From: Paraburkholderia hospita
GTDB lineage: Bacteria; Pseudomonadota; Gammaproteobacteria; Burkholderiales; Burkholderiaceae
Length of the DNA: 64,000 nucleotides
Assembly: GCF_002902965.1 (NCBI RefSeq)
Contig: NZ_CP026107.1
Coordinates: 124,001-188,000, forward strand
Direction: 5' to 3'
The stretch's first letter is position 1, and each line of letters starts with the position of its first letter. A program made the position numbers and the translations under genes. The notes under the pieces are model-generated. The model searched no databases, was not told the origin of the DNA, and was given only the letters and a program-made list of their open reading frames with translations. Below are positions 9,564-18,267 of this stretch, piece by piece.

Positions 9564-10970
9564 TCACGACACTTCTATCCCGTTTTCTCGAAGCCGGGCA
9601 CACAATTCGACGTGTCGATCTCGAGCTAGCTCAATCAGACGGCTTTGCGCCATTGGCGTCGACAGGATATTCCGATGCTGTACACCGGGCTTCGTCCACG
9701 ACGAGACAGGGTTGCTGATCCATTTGTACAACGCCTTGCGCAGGTTTTCATCTCGGTCGTCGGACGGCATCTCGAGTTCCGCAATGAGCGCGATGCATGC
9801 AACGCTATCCCATTGATCCCTCTAGCAGACCGCTAACGCAGCGTGACGATCCCTGCGCTGAATTATCATTGCACGGATGTGTTCCAAGGAAACGAACGCT
9901 CCACGCGTGCACAGGCGAACTCCGACCTTTCGGACCTTTCTCGCCGGATCGAGGAGCGCCCGTGCCGCAATCTCGTCGTTGAGCGAAGGCGAAACTCTAC
10001 CCTGCAGCAGGTAGGCATGTGCCCGAATTTGCGAGCGTGCATCACGGGCGAATTTAGCTAGCATCGCCACGGTGTTTGGTGCGCGGACTTCGGCGAGAAG
10101 CGATAAGCCTGCGCGAGTTTGTGCGACAGTCAGCGCTTCGGCATCGAGCAGCGCGCTGCAGCGTCCGGCAACATCTCGTCCGTTCGCCGTTAGCAACCGG
10201 GCCGCGGCGGACCGCAGGCCACCTTGCGAGTCAAACAGGGTGCGCCATACGAATGGCTCGTTATCGGGATTCAGCGTATCGGCTACCGTGAGCTTGAATG
10301 CCGCATATCGAACTGGCCCAAACGGCGATGCTGCGGCAATAGCGACGCTTGGGCCCCGCTCGTGAATCGGTAGGTGGTCGAGAAGAGCCACTGCGCGCTT
10401 TGCAAGCACGATGTCACCAGAAAGCAAGCCGCGCTTTACGATCTCCGAACCTGACAGGAGTCGATGATCTATCGCCGAAAAATACGCCGCGCGCCGCAGA
10501 TGAAAATCAGTCCCGGTTATCGCCTGGACGATAGCCTCAGTTCCGCCCGCCTGCACCAATCGCTGTTCAAAATCAAAAAGCCACGATCGATGATCCGTGC
10601 GCGTGGCCGACATGAGGCTGCGAAGTCGTGGAAGTATCGACACGAAACACTCGGCGGGGACAGTCGCCAGAAGCGTGAGCAAGGCTCTTTTTGCAGCATT
10701 TCGGACCTCTGGCACCCAATCGTTCAAGCGGTCAACAATCGATGCCAGAAATGTACTGCTGCCAAGTTCGACACCGCGCCCAATAGCCGCCTCCCTGACG
10801 TAGCCCGAATAGTGCGACATGCTTAGTGCAACGAATTCACTGTCTATGGTTGTGGAGACAATTTCGATCGCTGTACGCAAGGGCATTGATTCGCCCGGCC
10901 TGAGATATACCGTTTGCGCTGGGACGGTCGAAGGCGGCCGGGTTCCGAAAGTTTTCGTAAAGAGATTCAT
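9564..10970 (-). pseudogene. HEAT-repeat protein interrupted by an in-frame TAG
   Basis: The - strand gene starts at 10970 and encodes 382 residues of helical HEAT-like repeats (for example VREAAIGRGVELGSS, VRNAAKRALLTLLA, VRYAAFKLTVADTL), then meets TAG at 9822-9824. The same frame continues without another stop for 84 codons (9564-9821) through sequence that looks like the rest of the protein: RDQWDSVACIALIAELEM, then LRKALYKWI and a basic C-terminus ending at TGA. A 468-residue product is the likely original. HEAT repeats usually form scaffolds. A nonsense mutation, read-through of the amber codon, or a sequence error would all fit. Confidence 0.7.
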
Positions 10971-11071
10971 TGTTCTTTTTCTGAGGTCGGTCGGGCTACT
11001 GGGCAGGCAATGATACAGCGTGACGGTGACCGAACAGGTGGCGACGGGTACGCATCAAGCGGACGTCGGGG

Positions 11072-11461
11072 TTAAAACCCGTGGGTCGGCCGCCAGTAAA
11101 TTGATGACGGAAAGGGCTTGCCGTTCAGGAATGCCAGAAAAATTTCCACTACCTGGTCGGACATGAACCATTCATCCGATCGCATGGGAATGTTGCCCGC
11201 GCGGAACACTAGAATCGTGCCATCTGGACGCACTGGGCTGGGCTTGTCATGGGACGCTCTCCAGCGCCTTCCCCCGTCAATTTTGAAATGCTCAATCATG
11301 CAGGTGACGCCGCCGCCTGCAACCTGCACGTAATTGCCGAAGTTATCTGTCAAAGACGCATAGGATGACGGTCCATAGCTTCGCAACGATTTGATCGCGC
11401 GGCTAATTTGAGCCGGTGTGGGCGCTGGGATGCCCGCTTTACCCTCGATGTCAAATTTCAT
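11072..11461 (-). CDS. Hypothetical protein, 129 aa, immunity-like
   Basis: Single-domain soluble protein, no signal peptide. The central part (YASLTDNFGNYVQVAGGGVTCMIEH) suggests a beta-sheet core and resembles the layout of Imm1-type immunity proteins, though I cannot confirm this by eye. No toxin gene is adjacent. It lies at the edge of the repeat-rich accessory region; the ribosome site is weak. Confidence 0.5.
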   Translation of the reverse strand: MKFDIEGKAGIPAPTPAQISRAIKSLRSYGPSSYASLTDNFGNYVQVAGGGVTCMIEHFKIDGGRRWRASHDKPSPVRPDGTILVFRAGNIPMRSDEWFMSDQVVEIFLAFLNGKPFPSSIYWRPTHGF

Positions 11462-11731
11462 TGGCGGATCTACTTCGAAGAGAGTCGAGAACGGGGCATT
11501 CTGCCAGCGCGTTGATCTTATTTGTTGAACGGCCGCGATTGGTAAATCTGAAGGGCTTTTCAGGGTCGATCGGAACCGACTTCGTCAGGCGGTGACCGGC
11601 CACAAGCGGCCGATCACGTTCATGTAACGGTTGACCCTTGATTGGGGCAAACCGGCCATTCGAATTTTGCATCCTGATTCAAATGGCCGTCCGTACAGTC
11701 GGCAGGTTGTTTCGTTGTTGTCACTGTCTAA

Positions 11732-12655
11732 TGGTCGCGCGATGCTGACCTTCGTGCGGAATTTATCGGCCCGCTCATTCCCCGTTCCCTGATCCGTAAG
11801 ATCGCGCGCCGCTACATCGCTGGCGAAACGCTATGCGATGCCCGCACGCGCATCCACGCGCTCCACGCAGCAGGCCTCAGAACAACCGTCGATGTGTTGG
11901 GCGAGACCGCGTCGTCGTCGGATCAGGCAGAGTCGATGACTCGCGAATATCTCAATCTCGTCCAGACGCTCGGCGCTCAAAATGAGCCCACCGAGCTGTC
12001 GATAAAGCTGACCGCGCTGGGGTTGCATCTCGACGAAGACGCTTGCATGGCGCGAGTCTCGGTGATTCTGCGAGCGGCAGCATCGCACGGGATCAGCGCG
12101 TGCATCGACATGGAAGACATCAGTTGCACCCAGAAAACGCTCGATGCGTTCTTGAAGCTTGAATCCGACGGGCATCCAGTCGGAATCGCACTACAAGCAT
12201 ATTTGACGCGCACAAACGATGACATAGTTCCATTGCACGCACGCAAGAGTCGCATGCGTATTTGCAAGGGGATTTACGCGGAGGCGAAGGAGCATCTTGT
12301 CGAGGGCGCGTCGACGGATCGGGCCACGATCAACTCACACTTCGTTCGGCACGTTTCGACCGCTATTCAGGCGGGATCATTTGTCGGCATTGCAACGCAC
12401 GATGCACAATTGATCGATGCTGTGAGCAACTGGCTGCAACGCGAGCAAATCGACAGGTCACGATTCGAGTTCCAGATGTTACTGGGGGTGTGCGAACCGC
12501 TGCGTGACGCTTTGCTTGCGCAAGGATTTAACGTGCGCGTCTATGTGCCATACGGGCATGACTGGTATGGCTACAGCACTCGGCGAATCAAGGAGAATCC
12601 ACGAATCGCCGGATATATCCTGTCGGCGATGATACGTCGCGATCGGACTCGCTAG
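11732..12655 (+). pseudogene. Proline dehydrogenase (PRODH), 5'-truncated or start lost
   Basis: FAD-dependent oxidation of L-proline to pyrroline-5-carboxylate. The beta/alpha-barrel motifs are intact in order: GETLCDA, VDVLGET, LSIKLTALG, CIDMED, RICKGIYAE, GIATHD, EFQMLLGV and the C-terminal RVYVPYGHDWYGYSTRR. The frame is open from just after a TAA at 11729-11731, but no ATG, GTG or TTG occurs before a GTG at 11894, which is inside the barrel. Coding-like sequence (FIGPLIPRSLIRKIARRYIAG) is present upstream of that GTG. The N-terminus has therefore been lost or frameshifted. No P5C dehydrogenase partner is nearby. Confidence 0.75.
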
Positions 12656-12750
12656 CAGTTACAGCACGTCCCGAGGATCGGGACCGACCAGATCATCGGT
12701 CCCGGTCGAACGGCTGCTTTGGAGAAGTCCGGTCGGCCGATGTGGGTCGG

Positions 12751-12832
12751 CCTGAGTCCATCCGTGCTTCGAACTCATCGCCGCAAAGCGGTCATTGGTA
12801 TTTCGCTCCCCGAAACCGGCCGGTCGTCAACG
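12751..12832 (+). repeat. 82-bp dispersed repeat, copy 1
   Basis: Matches the reverse complement of 20643-20724 with two differences (positions corresponding to GCGGTC/T and GAAACC/T). Similarity continues more weakly on both sides, for example into CTCCCGACCC. Lies between the proline dehydrogenase remnant and the DUF4304 gene. Confidence 0.85.
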
Positions 12833-12926
12833 CGCACTCCCGACCCTGAGCGGACCGTCGATGAAGCACGGAACGGTCATTCAAACGCCTCCACACACAG
12901 GTCTTTATTCACAATTTCTCGGCAGA

Positions 12927-13325
12927 CTACGTCGTCTGCGTGTTCCACCAACGTTCTGCCTCATCGAGGCGAGCGCACGCGCGTTCCGCAACCACCGTCG
13001 GGGAGACACCTTGGTCGAATCTGAACCAGTTGTCGGTATCGGGCCCGGGCGAGCCCAATCTGTGACGTTGGCTCGGGTGAAGGTCGTGCGCCGTCAGGGT
13101 CGCAGCAGGGATGAATTTCCCCCAATGGGTGGTGAAGCCCTCGACGCCACACGAAGCTATTTCCACAACGAAGCCTCCACCGTGGCGGTCGAACTGGACT
13201 GTAAGAAGGTCAACCCTGTTTTCACGTTGTCTTCTGAAATGAGGCAGGGTTCCTTTGAATCCCAACCGGCGAAGTGCGGGGACGAACTGCGCCTTTAGTT
13301 GCAAGGTCATTTCTTCACGGCTCAT
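12927..13325 (-). CDS. DUF4304-family protein
   Basis: 132-residue cytoplasmic protein matching the DUF4304 layout: an N-terminal helix with Phe/Leu (LKAQFVPALRRLGFKGTLPHFRR), then a strand DLLTVQFDRHGGGFVVEIASCG and an acidic Trp-rich C-terminus. DUF4304 proteins are often found near polymorphic toxin loci and behave like immunity proteins, but biochemical function is not established. I use the ATG at 13325 rather than the TTG at 13331. It begins 9 bases after the stop of a reading frame cut off by an insertion sequence, so it was probably the second gene of a pair whose first gene is destroyed. Confidence 0.75.
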   Translation of the reverse strand: MSREEMTLQLKAQFVPALRRLGFKGTLPHFRRQRENRVDLLTVQFDRHGGGFVVEIASCGVEGFTTHWGKFIPAATLTAHDLHPSQRHRLGSPGPDTDNWFRFDQGVSPTVVAERACARLDEAERWWNTQTT

Positions 13326-13333
13326 GGTCAATG

Positions 13334-13410
13334 TTAGTGCTTTGTTAGATTGAACCAGTTATAACTCGGATGGTCTTCAATGTCGGGATTCGATGCGAGC
13401 GTCCGCAACT
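13334..13410 (-). pseudogene. C-terminal remnant of a gene cut by the insertion sequence
   Basis: A 24-codon tail (LRTLASNPDIEDHPSYNWF, then NLTKH and TAA) runs from the left IS boundary to 13334, 9 bases before the DUF4304 start. It looks like a real protein C-terminus. If the sequence beyond the right IS end (from 15046) is joined directly, an open frame with an ATG (MSDRSQLRTLASN) results. The identity of the lost gene is unknown. Confidence 0.45.
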
Positions 13411-15045
13411 GGCCGAGGCCGTGTGGAAACGACTTTTTCGCGTTAAGGCGAGTTTGCTTGGCCTGCTCGAGCGTGTTTTGTAGACCGGGCGATGTTCCCG
13501 ACATCACCGATCGCAAGACGACCCCTCAGGGCCTCAGCTTCCAGCCATCCTCATCGCCTTCGTCGTCCTCGCAACCCCAAGTATATTCATGACTCGCTTA
13601 AGGTTGTAGGCCAGTACCTGGAGACTCATTTCGGTACTCACCCGCCCAAGCGTCCGCGTCAGGAAGTGCGTGGAACCCATCCAGTGCTTGAGCGTTCCGA
13701 AGACATGCTCGACAGTACTTCTGCGTACGGTCATTGCCTCAGGACTCCGGTCCAACCGACGCTGCATAGCTTCCAGTACATGTTCATGCTCCCATCGTCG
13801 GATGCGGCGATAGTCGCTGGGCGAACAGCGCGCCTTGAGAGGGCAGCGCGGGCAAGCGCTGGGCCAGTACACTCGCAGATTCATTTCATTTTCGACGGTG
13901 TTAAATCGATGAATGGCGCGTTCGCCGGCTGGGCATCGATACACGTCGTCTTTTGCGACGTAGACGAAGTCGCGCTTTGTAAAGAGGCCCTTCTTCCTCG
14001 ACGCCGAGGTCAGTGGTTTGGGGACATACGCTGTGATGCCGGCCAGATCGCACGAGCGGATCTCAGGACCGCTGTAGTAGCCTCGATCAGCCAGCACCTT
14101 CAGTCCTGGTTTGCCCATCGCCTCCTTCGCTGACACGGCCATCTTGCTGAGTTGACCACGATCGTTTCCGACGTTGGTCACCTCGTGCTCGACAATCAGA
14201 TGATGCTTCGTGTCCACGACAGTCTGAACGTTGTAGCCGACCGTTCCGGTTCTCCTGCCATCACTGGTCATGGAACGGGAATCCTGATCCGTGAGTGACA
14301 ACTGTTTGTCGGGCTGGTTCTTCAACTGCGCTCTGATCTGCTCGAGTTCACGCATCTGCTGGCGCAAACGGGCGATCTTCTCGTAAAGCCGCACAGTCTT
14401 CACATCGACACCAATTGGACTGGTTCGGTCTGCGGTTTCAATCGCGTCGAGGTATCGCTGAACGCTTTCCTCAATCTGCTGCTGACGCTTATCGATCTTG
14501 CCCGCCGTGTAATTCCTGCCCCGGCTGTTCACAGCCTTGAACTTGCTGCCGTCGATGGCCACCGTATCGGCAGATAGCAGTTTCAGACCGCGGCATAGTT
14601 CGACGAAACGCCGGCATACGTTCCGTATCGCCGCGCCGTTGTCGCGGCGAAAGTCTGCGATCGTCTTGAAGTCTGGTGCCAGACGTCCTGTCAGCCACAT
14701 CATTTCGATATTGCGCTGGCATTCGCGCTCAAGACGCCGACTGGAAGGTACCCGGTTCAGGTAGCCGTAAATGTAGACCTTGAGCTCCACGCCCGGGTGG
14801 TAGGACGGGCGCCCCGTGACAGCCGGCGTAGCGCCGTTGAAACCAAGTTCCGCAAGGTCCAGTTTGTCGACGAAGACATCTATGATTCTGACCGGATTGT
14901 CCTGTCCTATGTAATCGTCGACGCATTCGGGAAGTAGTGCGACCTGTTTGCGGTCATCGCCTTCAACGAATCGCTTCATGAGTCACCCGGTATCAATGAG
15001 TTGATTCAGTTTAGGCGATGAGTGCGTTTTCACACAGGCTCGGCC
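13411..15045 (-). mobile_element. IS1182-family insertion sequence, 1635 bp
   Basis: Bounded by imperfect terminal inverted repeats of about 21 bases: GGCCGAGGCCGTGTGGAAACG at the left end (13411-13431) and its near reverse complement at the right end (15025-15045), with three mismatches. It contains one full-length transposase on the - strand. The flanking bases (CAACT on the left, GACTA on the right) show no clean target duplication. The element separates a truncated frame next to DUF4304 from its upstream part. Confidence 0.85.
13534..14979 (-). CDS. IS1182-family transposase
   Basis: 481-residue DDE transposase. An N-terminal DUF772-type region (YHPGVELKVYIYGYLNR) is followed by the catalytic domain: first Asp in DTVAIDGSKF, second Asp in VLADRGYYSG, and Glu in RRSTVEHVFGTLK. 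A Cys cluster (CPRCPLKARC) lies before the Glu, as is usual in IS1182. The frame is complete, so the element may still be active. The gene lies 66 bases inside the right inverted repeat. Confidence 0.95.
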   Translation of the reverse strand: MKRFVEGDDRKQVALLPECVDDYIGQDNPVRIIDVFVDKLDLAELGFNGATPAVTGRPSYHPGVELKVYIYGYLNRVPSSRRLERECQRNIEMMWLTGRLAPDFKTIADFRRDNGAAIRNVCRRFVELCRGLKLLSADTVAIDGSKFKAVNSRGRNYTAGKIDKRQQQIEESVQRYLDAIETADRTSPIGVDVKTVRLYEKIARLRQQMRELEQIRAQLKNQPDKQLSLTDQDSRSMTSDGRRTGTVGYNVQTVVDTKHHLIVEHEVTNVGNDRGQLSKMAVSAKEAMGKPGLKVLADRGYYSGPEIRSCDLAGITAYVPKPLTSASRKKGLFTKRDFVYVAKDDVYRCPAGERAIHRFNTVENEMNLRVYWPSACPRCPLKARCSPSDYRRIRRWEHEHVLEAMQRRLDRSPEAMTVRRSTVEHVFGTLKHWMGSTHFLTRTLGRVSTEMSLQVLAYNLKRVMNILGVARTTKAMRMAGS

Positions 15046-15264
15046 GACTACGGTCTGACATGCGCGTGGCTAGTCTCCGTGCGCGGATTGCGGGTGCTAC
15101 AGTCGGGAGACTTTAGCAATATCCATCTTATCTATTTGCAACACTCGCAGGCCTCAACTATGTTGAATAGCCGGAAGGCTCGGCTGCCGGGCGGGTGCCA
15201 TGCCCGATATTCCTAGCACTCTTACGCGATTCCGAGTTCCCGACAATAGTAGGGAGACTCGGCT

Positions 15265-16971
15265 ATGACGACACCGCTGCTCGGACAGATGATGGACGTG
15301 CCGCTGACGGTTTCCTCGCTGCTGGCCCATGCGTCACGTCACTTCGGCACGACCGAGATCGTGTCAAAGCGCATCGAAGGCGATGTGCATCGCTACACGT
15401 ATCGCGACTGCGAAAAGCGCGCGAAGCAACTGACGCAGGCGCTTATCGCGCTGGAGGTGCAGCCGGGCGAGCGGATCGGCACGCTGGCATGGAACGGTTA
15501 CCGCCATCTGGAAGCCTATTACGGCACGACGGGCTTCGGGGCCGTCTGCCATACCATCAACCCCCGTCTCTTCCCCGAACAGATCGCATGGATCATCAAC
15601 GACGCCGATGACAGCTACGTGCTGTTCGATACGACGTTCGCGCAGCTGATCGATTGCCTTGTGCCCCGCTGCCCGAAGGTGCGTGGGTGGATCGCGCTTG
15701 CCGACGACGCACATCTGCCTGCGCTGCAGACGCCCACACCGCTCATCAGCTACGAGACGTTGCTCAAACCGCACGACGGCGCATTCGACTGGCCACTCCT
15801 CGACGAGCGCCAGGCATCGTACCTTTGTTACACCTCGGGCACGACAGGCAATCCAAAGGGCGCGCTGTATTCGCATCGCTCCACGGTGCTGCACGCGTAC
15901 GCCGGTTCGCTGCCGGATGCGATGTGTCTATCGGCGCGCGACTCGGTGTTGCCTGCCGTGCCAATGTTTCATGCGAACGCGTGGGGCATGCCGCATGCCG
16001 CGCCGCTCACGGGCGCGAAACTCGTCCTTCCGGGCAAGGATCTCGACGGAAAATCCCTGTTCGAACTGATGCAGGCGGAGCGCGTCACGTATTCCGCCGG
16101 CGTGCCAACCGTCTGGCTTGGCCTGCTCAACTACATGAAGGAAGCGGGCTTGCGGTTGTCGTCACTGCAACGCGCGGTGATCGGCGGGTCCGCGTGCCCG
16201 CCGGCGATGCTGCGCACCTTCGAGGAATACGACGTCGAAGCCATTCACGGATGGGGCATGACCGAGATGTCACCGCTCGGCACGCTCGCAAAACTCAACT
16301 GGGAACAATCACAGCGGCCGCCAGACGAGCAGCGCAGGCTGCGCGAAAAGCAGGGGCACGTGATCTATGGCGTGGACATGAAGATCGTCGGCGACGATGG
16401 GCGCGATCTGCCGTGGGACGGCGTCGCGTTCGGCGAACTGCACACGCGCGGTCCGTGGGTGATCAAGCGGTATTTCCAGAAGGATGACTCGCCGCTCATC
16501 GACGGCTGGTTTCCAACCGGCGACGTGGCCACTATCGACCGGGACGGTTTCATGCGCATCACCGACCGCAGCAAGGATGTGATCAAGTCGGGAGGCGAGT
16601 GGATCAGTTCGATCGAAATCGAGAACATCGCGATCGCGCATCCGGCCGTCGCAGAGGCGGCCTGCATCGCCTGCGCCCATCCGAAGTGGCTGCAGCGGCC
16701 GCTGCTCGTCGTCGTCAAACGCAAGGACGCGGAGGTCACGCGCGACGAACTGCTCGCGTTCTACGAGGGCAAGGTCGCGAAGTGGTGGATGCCAGATGAC
16801 GTTGTCTTCGTCAACGAATTGCCGCATACGGCCGTTGGCAAGCTGCACAAACTGAAGCTGCGCGAGCAGTTCTGCGATCACGTGCTGCCGTCGGCGCTCG
16901 AAGTTGAGAACTGTCCGCTTGCCGACGAGCGCGCAACCGGAGGCTCCGGGTCGAAACCTGCGGCGGAATAA
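15265..16971 (+). CDS. Acyl-CoA synthetase (AMP-forming, long/medium-chain type)
   Basis: ANL-superfamily ligase of 568 residues that activates a carboxylic acid to its CoA thioester through an acyl-adenylate. Visible are the phosphate loop [11 protein letters not shown] (about residues 188-198), the VPMFHANAW block, GWGMTEMSP, the hinge WFPTGD and [19 protein letters not shown], and the catalytic Lys near the C-terminus in [13 protein letters not shown]. The family includes FadD3 and 3-methylthiopropionyl-CoA ligases (DmdB), so the acid is uncertain. A ribosome site (GGGAGACTCGGCT) precedes the ATG. It stands alone just beyond the insertion sequence. Confidence 0.93.
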   Translation: MTTPLLGQMMDVPLTVSSLLAHASRHFGTTEIVSKRIEGDVHRYTYRDCEKRAKQLTQALIALEVQPGERIGTLAWNGYRHLEAYYGTTGFGAVCHTINPRLFPEQIAWIINDADDSYVLFDTTFAQLIDCLVPRCPKVRGWIALADDAHLPALQTPTPLISYETLLKPHDGAFDWPLLDERQASYLCYTSGTTGNPKGALYSHRSTVLHAYAGSLPDAMCLSARDSVLPAVPMFHANAWGMPHAAPLTGAKLVLPGKDLDGKSLFELMQAERVTYSAGVPTVWLGLLNYMKEAGLRLSSLQRAVIGGSACPPAMLRTFEEYDVEAIHGWGMTEMSPLGTLAKLNWEQSQRPPDEQRRLREKQGHVIYGVDMKIVGDDGRDLPWDGVAFGELHTRGPWVIKRYFQKDDSPLIDGWFPTGDVATIDRDGFMRITDRSKDVIKSGGEWISSIEIENIAIAHPAVAEAACIACAHPKWLQRPLLVVVKRKDAEVTRDELLAFYEGKVAKWWMPDDVVFVNELPHTAVGKLHKLKLREQFCDHVLPSALEVENCPLADERATGGSGSKPAAE

Positions 16972-17262
16972 TCGGAAGGAGGCTGTCAAAGGGATCGCCA
17001 CCGCACCGCCATTTGGTGCAACCGGCCCTAGCCGACCCGTTGCTGCCAATCGGCATGCTGCGACCGGTGCGGCGCGTTTCGGAGTACAGCGGCCACTAGC
17101 GTGCGAACCCTCCAGCAAGTGCTCGGCCTTATCGGACGTCGGAGTGTCGGCGACTGTGAGACAACTCAACGGCGCTTTGCCGCCGTTCGTTCCGGCGTAG
17201 CCTCGAACTCAGAAATCGTGATGGCCCAACAGGTATTTGCGTAAGCGTTGCTCGCGCACCGT

Positions 17263-17616
17263 CTAGACCGATGGCGCCAAAGTGGACAGAGTAGTCCCCA
17301 CCAAACGAGTGGTGGAGACTACTTTGTCACCTAAGATTGCAATAGCCGCCAGACGGACACGCAAAGGTACTCCCAGCTTTGGCCCTCCTCCCTTACGGCT
17401 GGGATACCGCACCCTGCTCACTTCGAATATAAGCCGCACGCGGTCTTCAAGACCAGCTACGCCGCGCCGGATAATCTCATGCACGCCAAGCTTTACATAG
17501 CCAACGAACCGACCGAATGCCACATCCAACCAGCCGGATTCGTCTTGCGGCACACGCATATCTGGGCCGGATTCGACGGCACGGGCTATTTTTAGCTGCA
17601 AGTCTTCGTGCGGCAT
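17263..17616 (-). CDS. Hypothetical protein, 117 aa
   Basis: Small soluble protein of unknown family, read from the ATG at 17616 (MPHEDLQLKIARAVESGPD). The middle (DVAFGRFVGYVKLGVHEII) is hydrophobic and regular and could form a helical bundle. The last 17 codons run through a long inverted repeat (17284-17327), so the natural C-terminus may have been altered. The start lies 102 bases from the divergent TIR-like gene. Whether it belongs to that module is unknown. Confidence 0.4.
   Translation of the reverse strand: MPHEDLQLKIARAVESGPDMRVPQDESGWLDVAFGRFVGYVKLGVHEIIRRGVAGLEDRVRLIFEVSRVRYPSRKGGGPKLGVPLRVRLAAIAILGDKVVSTTRLVGTTLSTLAPSV
17284..17327. terminator. Long perfect hairpin (19-base arms, 6-base loop)
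   Basis: Arms 17284-17302 and 17309-17327 pair over 19 positions with two mismatches in DNA, both of which become G-U pairs in RNA on the - strand. Loop is AACGAG. It lies between the ends of two convergent genes, inside the last codons of the left-pointing one. No long T tract follows, so a transposon-derived or processing stem is also possible. Confidence 0.45.
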
Positions 17617-17718
17617 CGTAGTATTCTCACAGACTGGCGAAAATACACAGATTAGCGGGATAAGCCGCGATCCGCACAAACCCGCCGTTATGTCGAAACC
17701 ACTAACGAGCACTCTAAT

Positions 17719-18267
17719 ATGAAGCCACGGGCGTTTATAGGGTCATCCGTCGAAGGGCTGAGCGTTGCATACGCAGTCCAACAAAACCTTGTTCATCAAG
17801 TAGAACCGACCGTATGGGATCAGGGAATATTCAATCTTTCATCTACTACGATTGAATCTCTTACAACCGTTCTCAACGAAGTAGATTTCGGAATCTTCGT
17901 TTTTAGTCCCGACGATATTGTCAGCATGCGCGGAAACAGTAGTTCCGCAGTTCGGGATAACGTTCTATTTGAAATGGGCCTATTTATTGGCAAGCTCGGT
18001 CGCGAACGCGTATTCTTTATTGTTCCAGAAAAATCAGATATTCACATCCCTACCGACTTACTAGGTGTCACGCCCGGAAAATTTGACCCCAATCGTCAAG
18101 ATAACAGTTTGCAAGCAGCAACGGGACCGGTTTGCCATCAAATAAGACTTCAGATAGAAAAACTCGGACTGGCGAACCCGGAGAAGGAACAATCCAGCGA
18201 GCCCGAAAAACAGCCCGCGCAAAAAAGAAAGTTTGGAAAGTTGGTTTTACCATTTTTACACCGATGA
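17719..18267 (+). CDS. TIR-like domain protein (CAP12/Pycsar-type nucleotide-binding family)
   Basis: 182 residues dominated by a TIR-like domain: RAFIGSSVEGLSVA at the N-terminus, VEPTVWDQGIF, DFGIFVFSPDD, and RDNVLFEMGLFIGKLGRER with the conserved Glu at residue 85. This pattern matches the family used as NAD-degrading effectors in CBASS and Pycsar defence. The last 25 residues are a Lys/Glu/Gln-rich linker. The frame stops at 18267, while a TPR frame begins inside it at 18233 in the +1 register, across an A6 run at 18221-18226. No cyclase gene is nearby. The stretch is much richer in A+T than its neighbours. Confidence 0.8.
   Translation: MKPRAFIGSSVEGLSVAYAVQQNLVHQVEPTVWDQGIFNLSSTTIESLTTVLNEVDFGIFVFSPDDIVSMRGNSSSAVRDNVLFEMGLFIGKLGRERVFFIVPEKSDIHIPTDLLGVTPGKFDPNRQDNSLQAATGPVCHQIRLQIEKLGLANPEKEQSSEPEKQPAQKRKFGKLVLPFLHR

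Noticed and set aside
18221..18227. Canonical -1 ribosomal slippery heptamer A AAA AAG between TIR-like and TPR frames
   Set aside because: The heptamer is present, but its phase is wrong for -1 slippage, and the TPR frame lies in the +1 register. Transcriptional slippage or a simple indel fits better.
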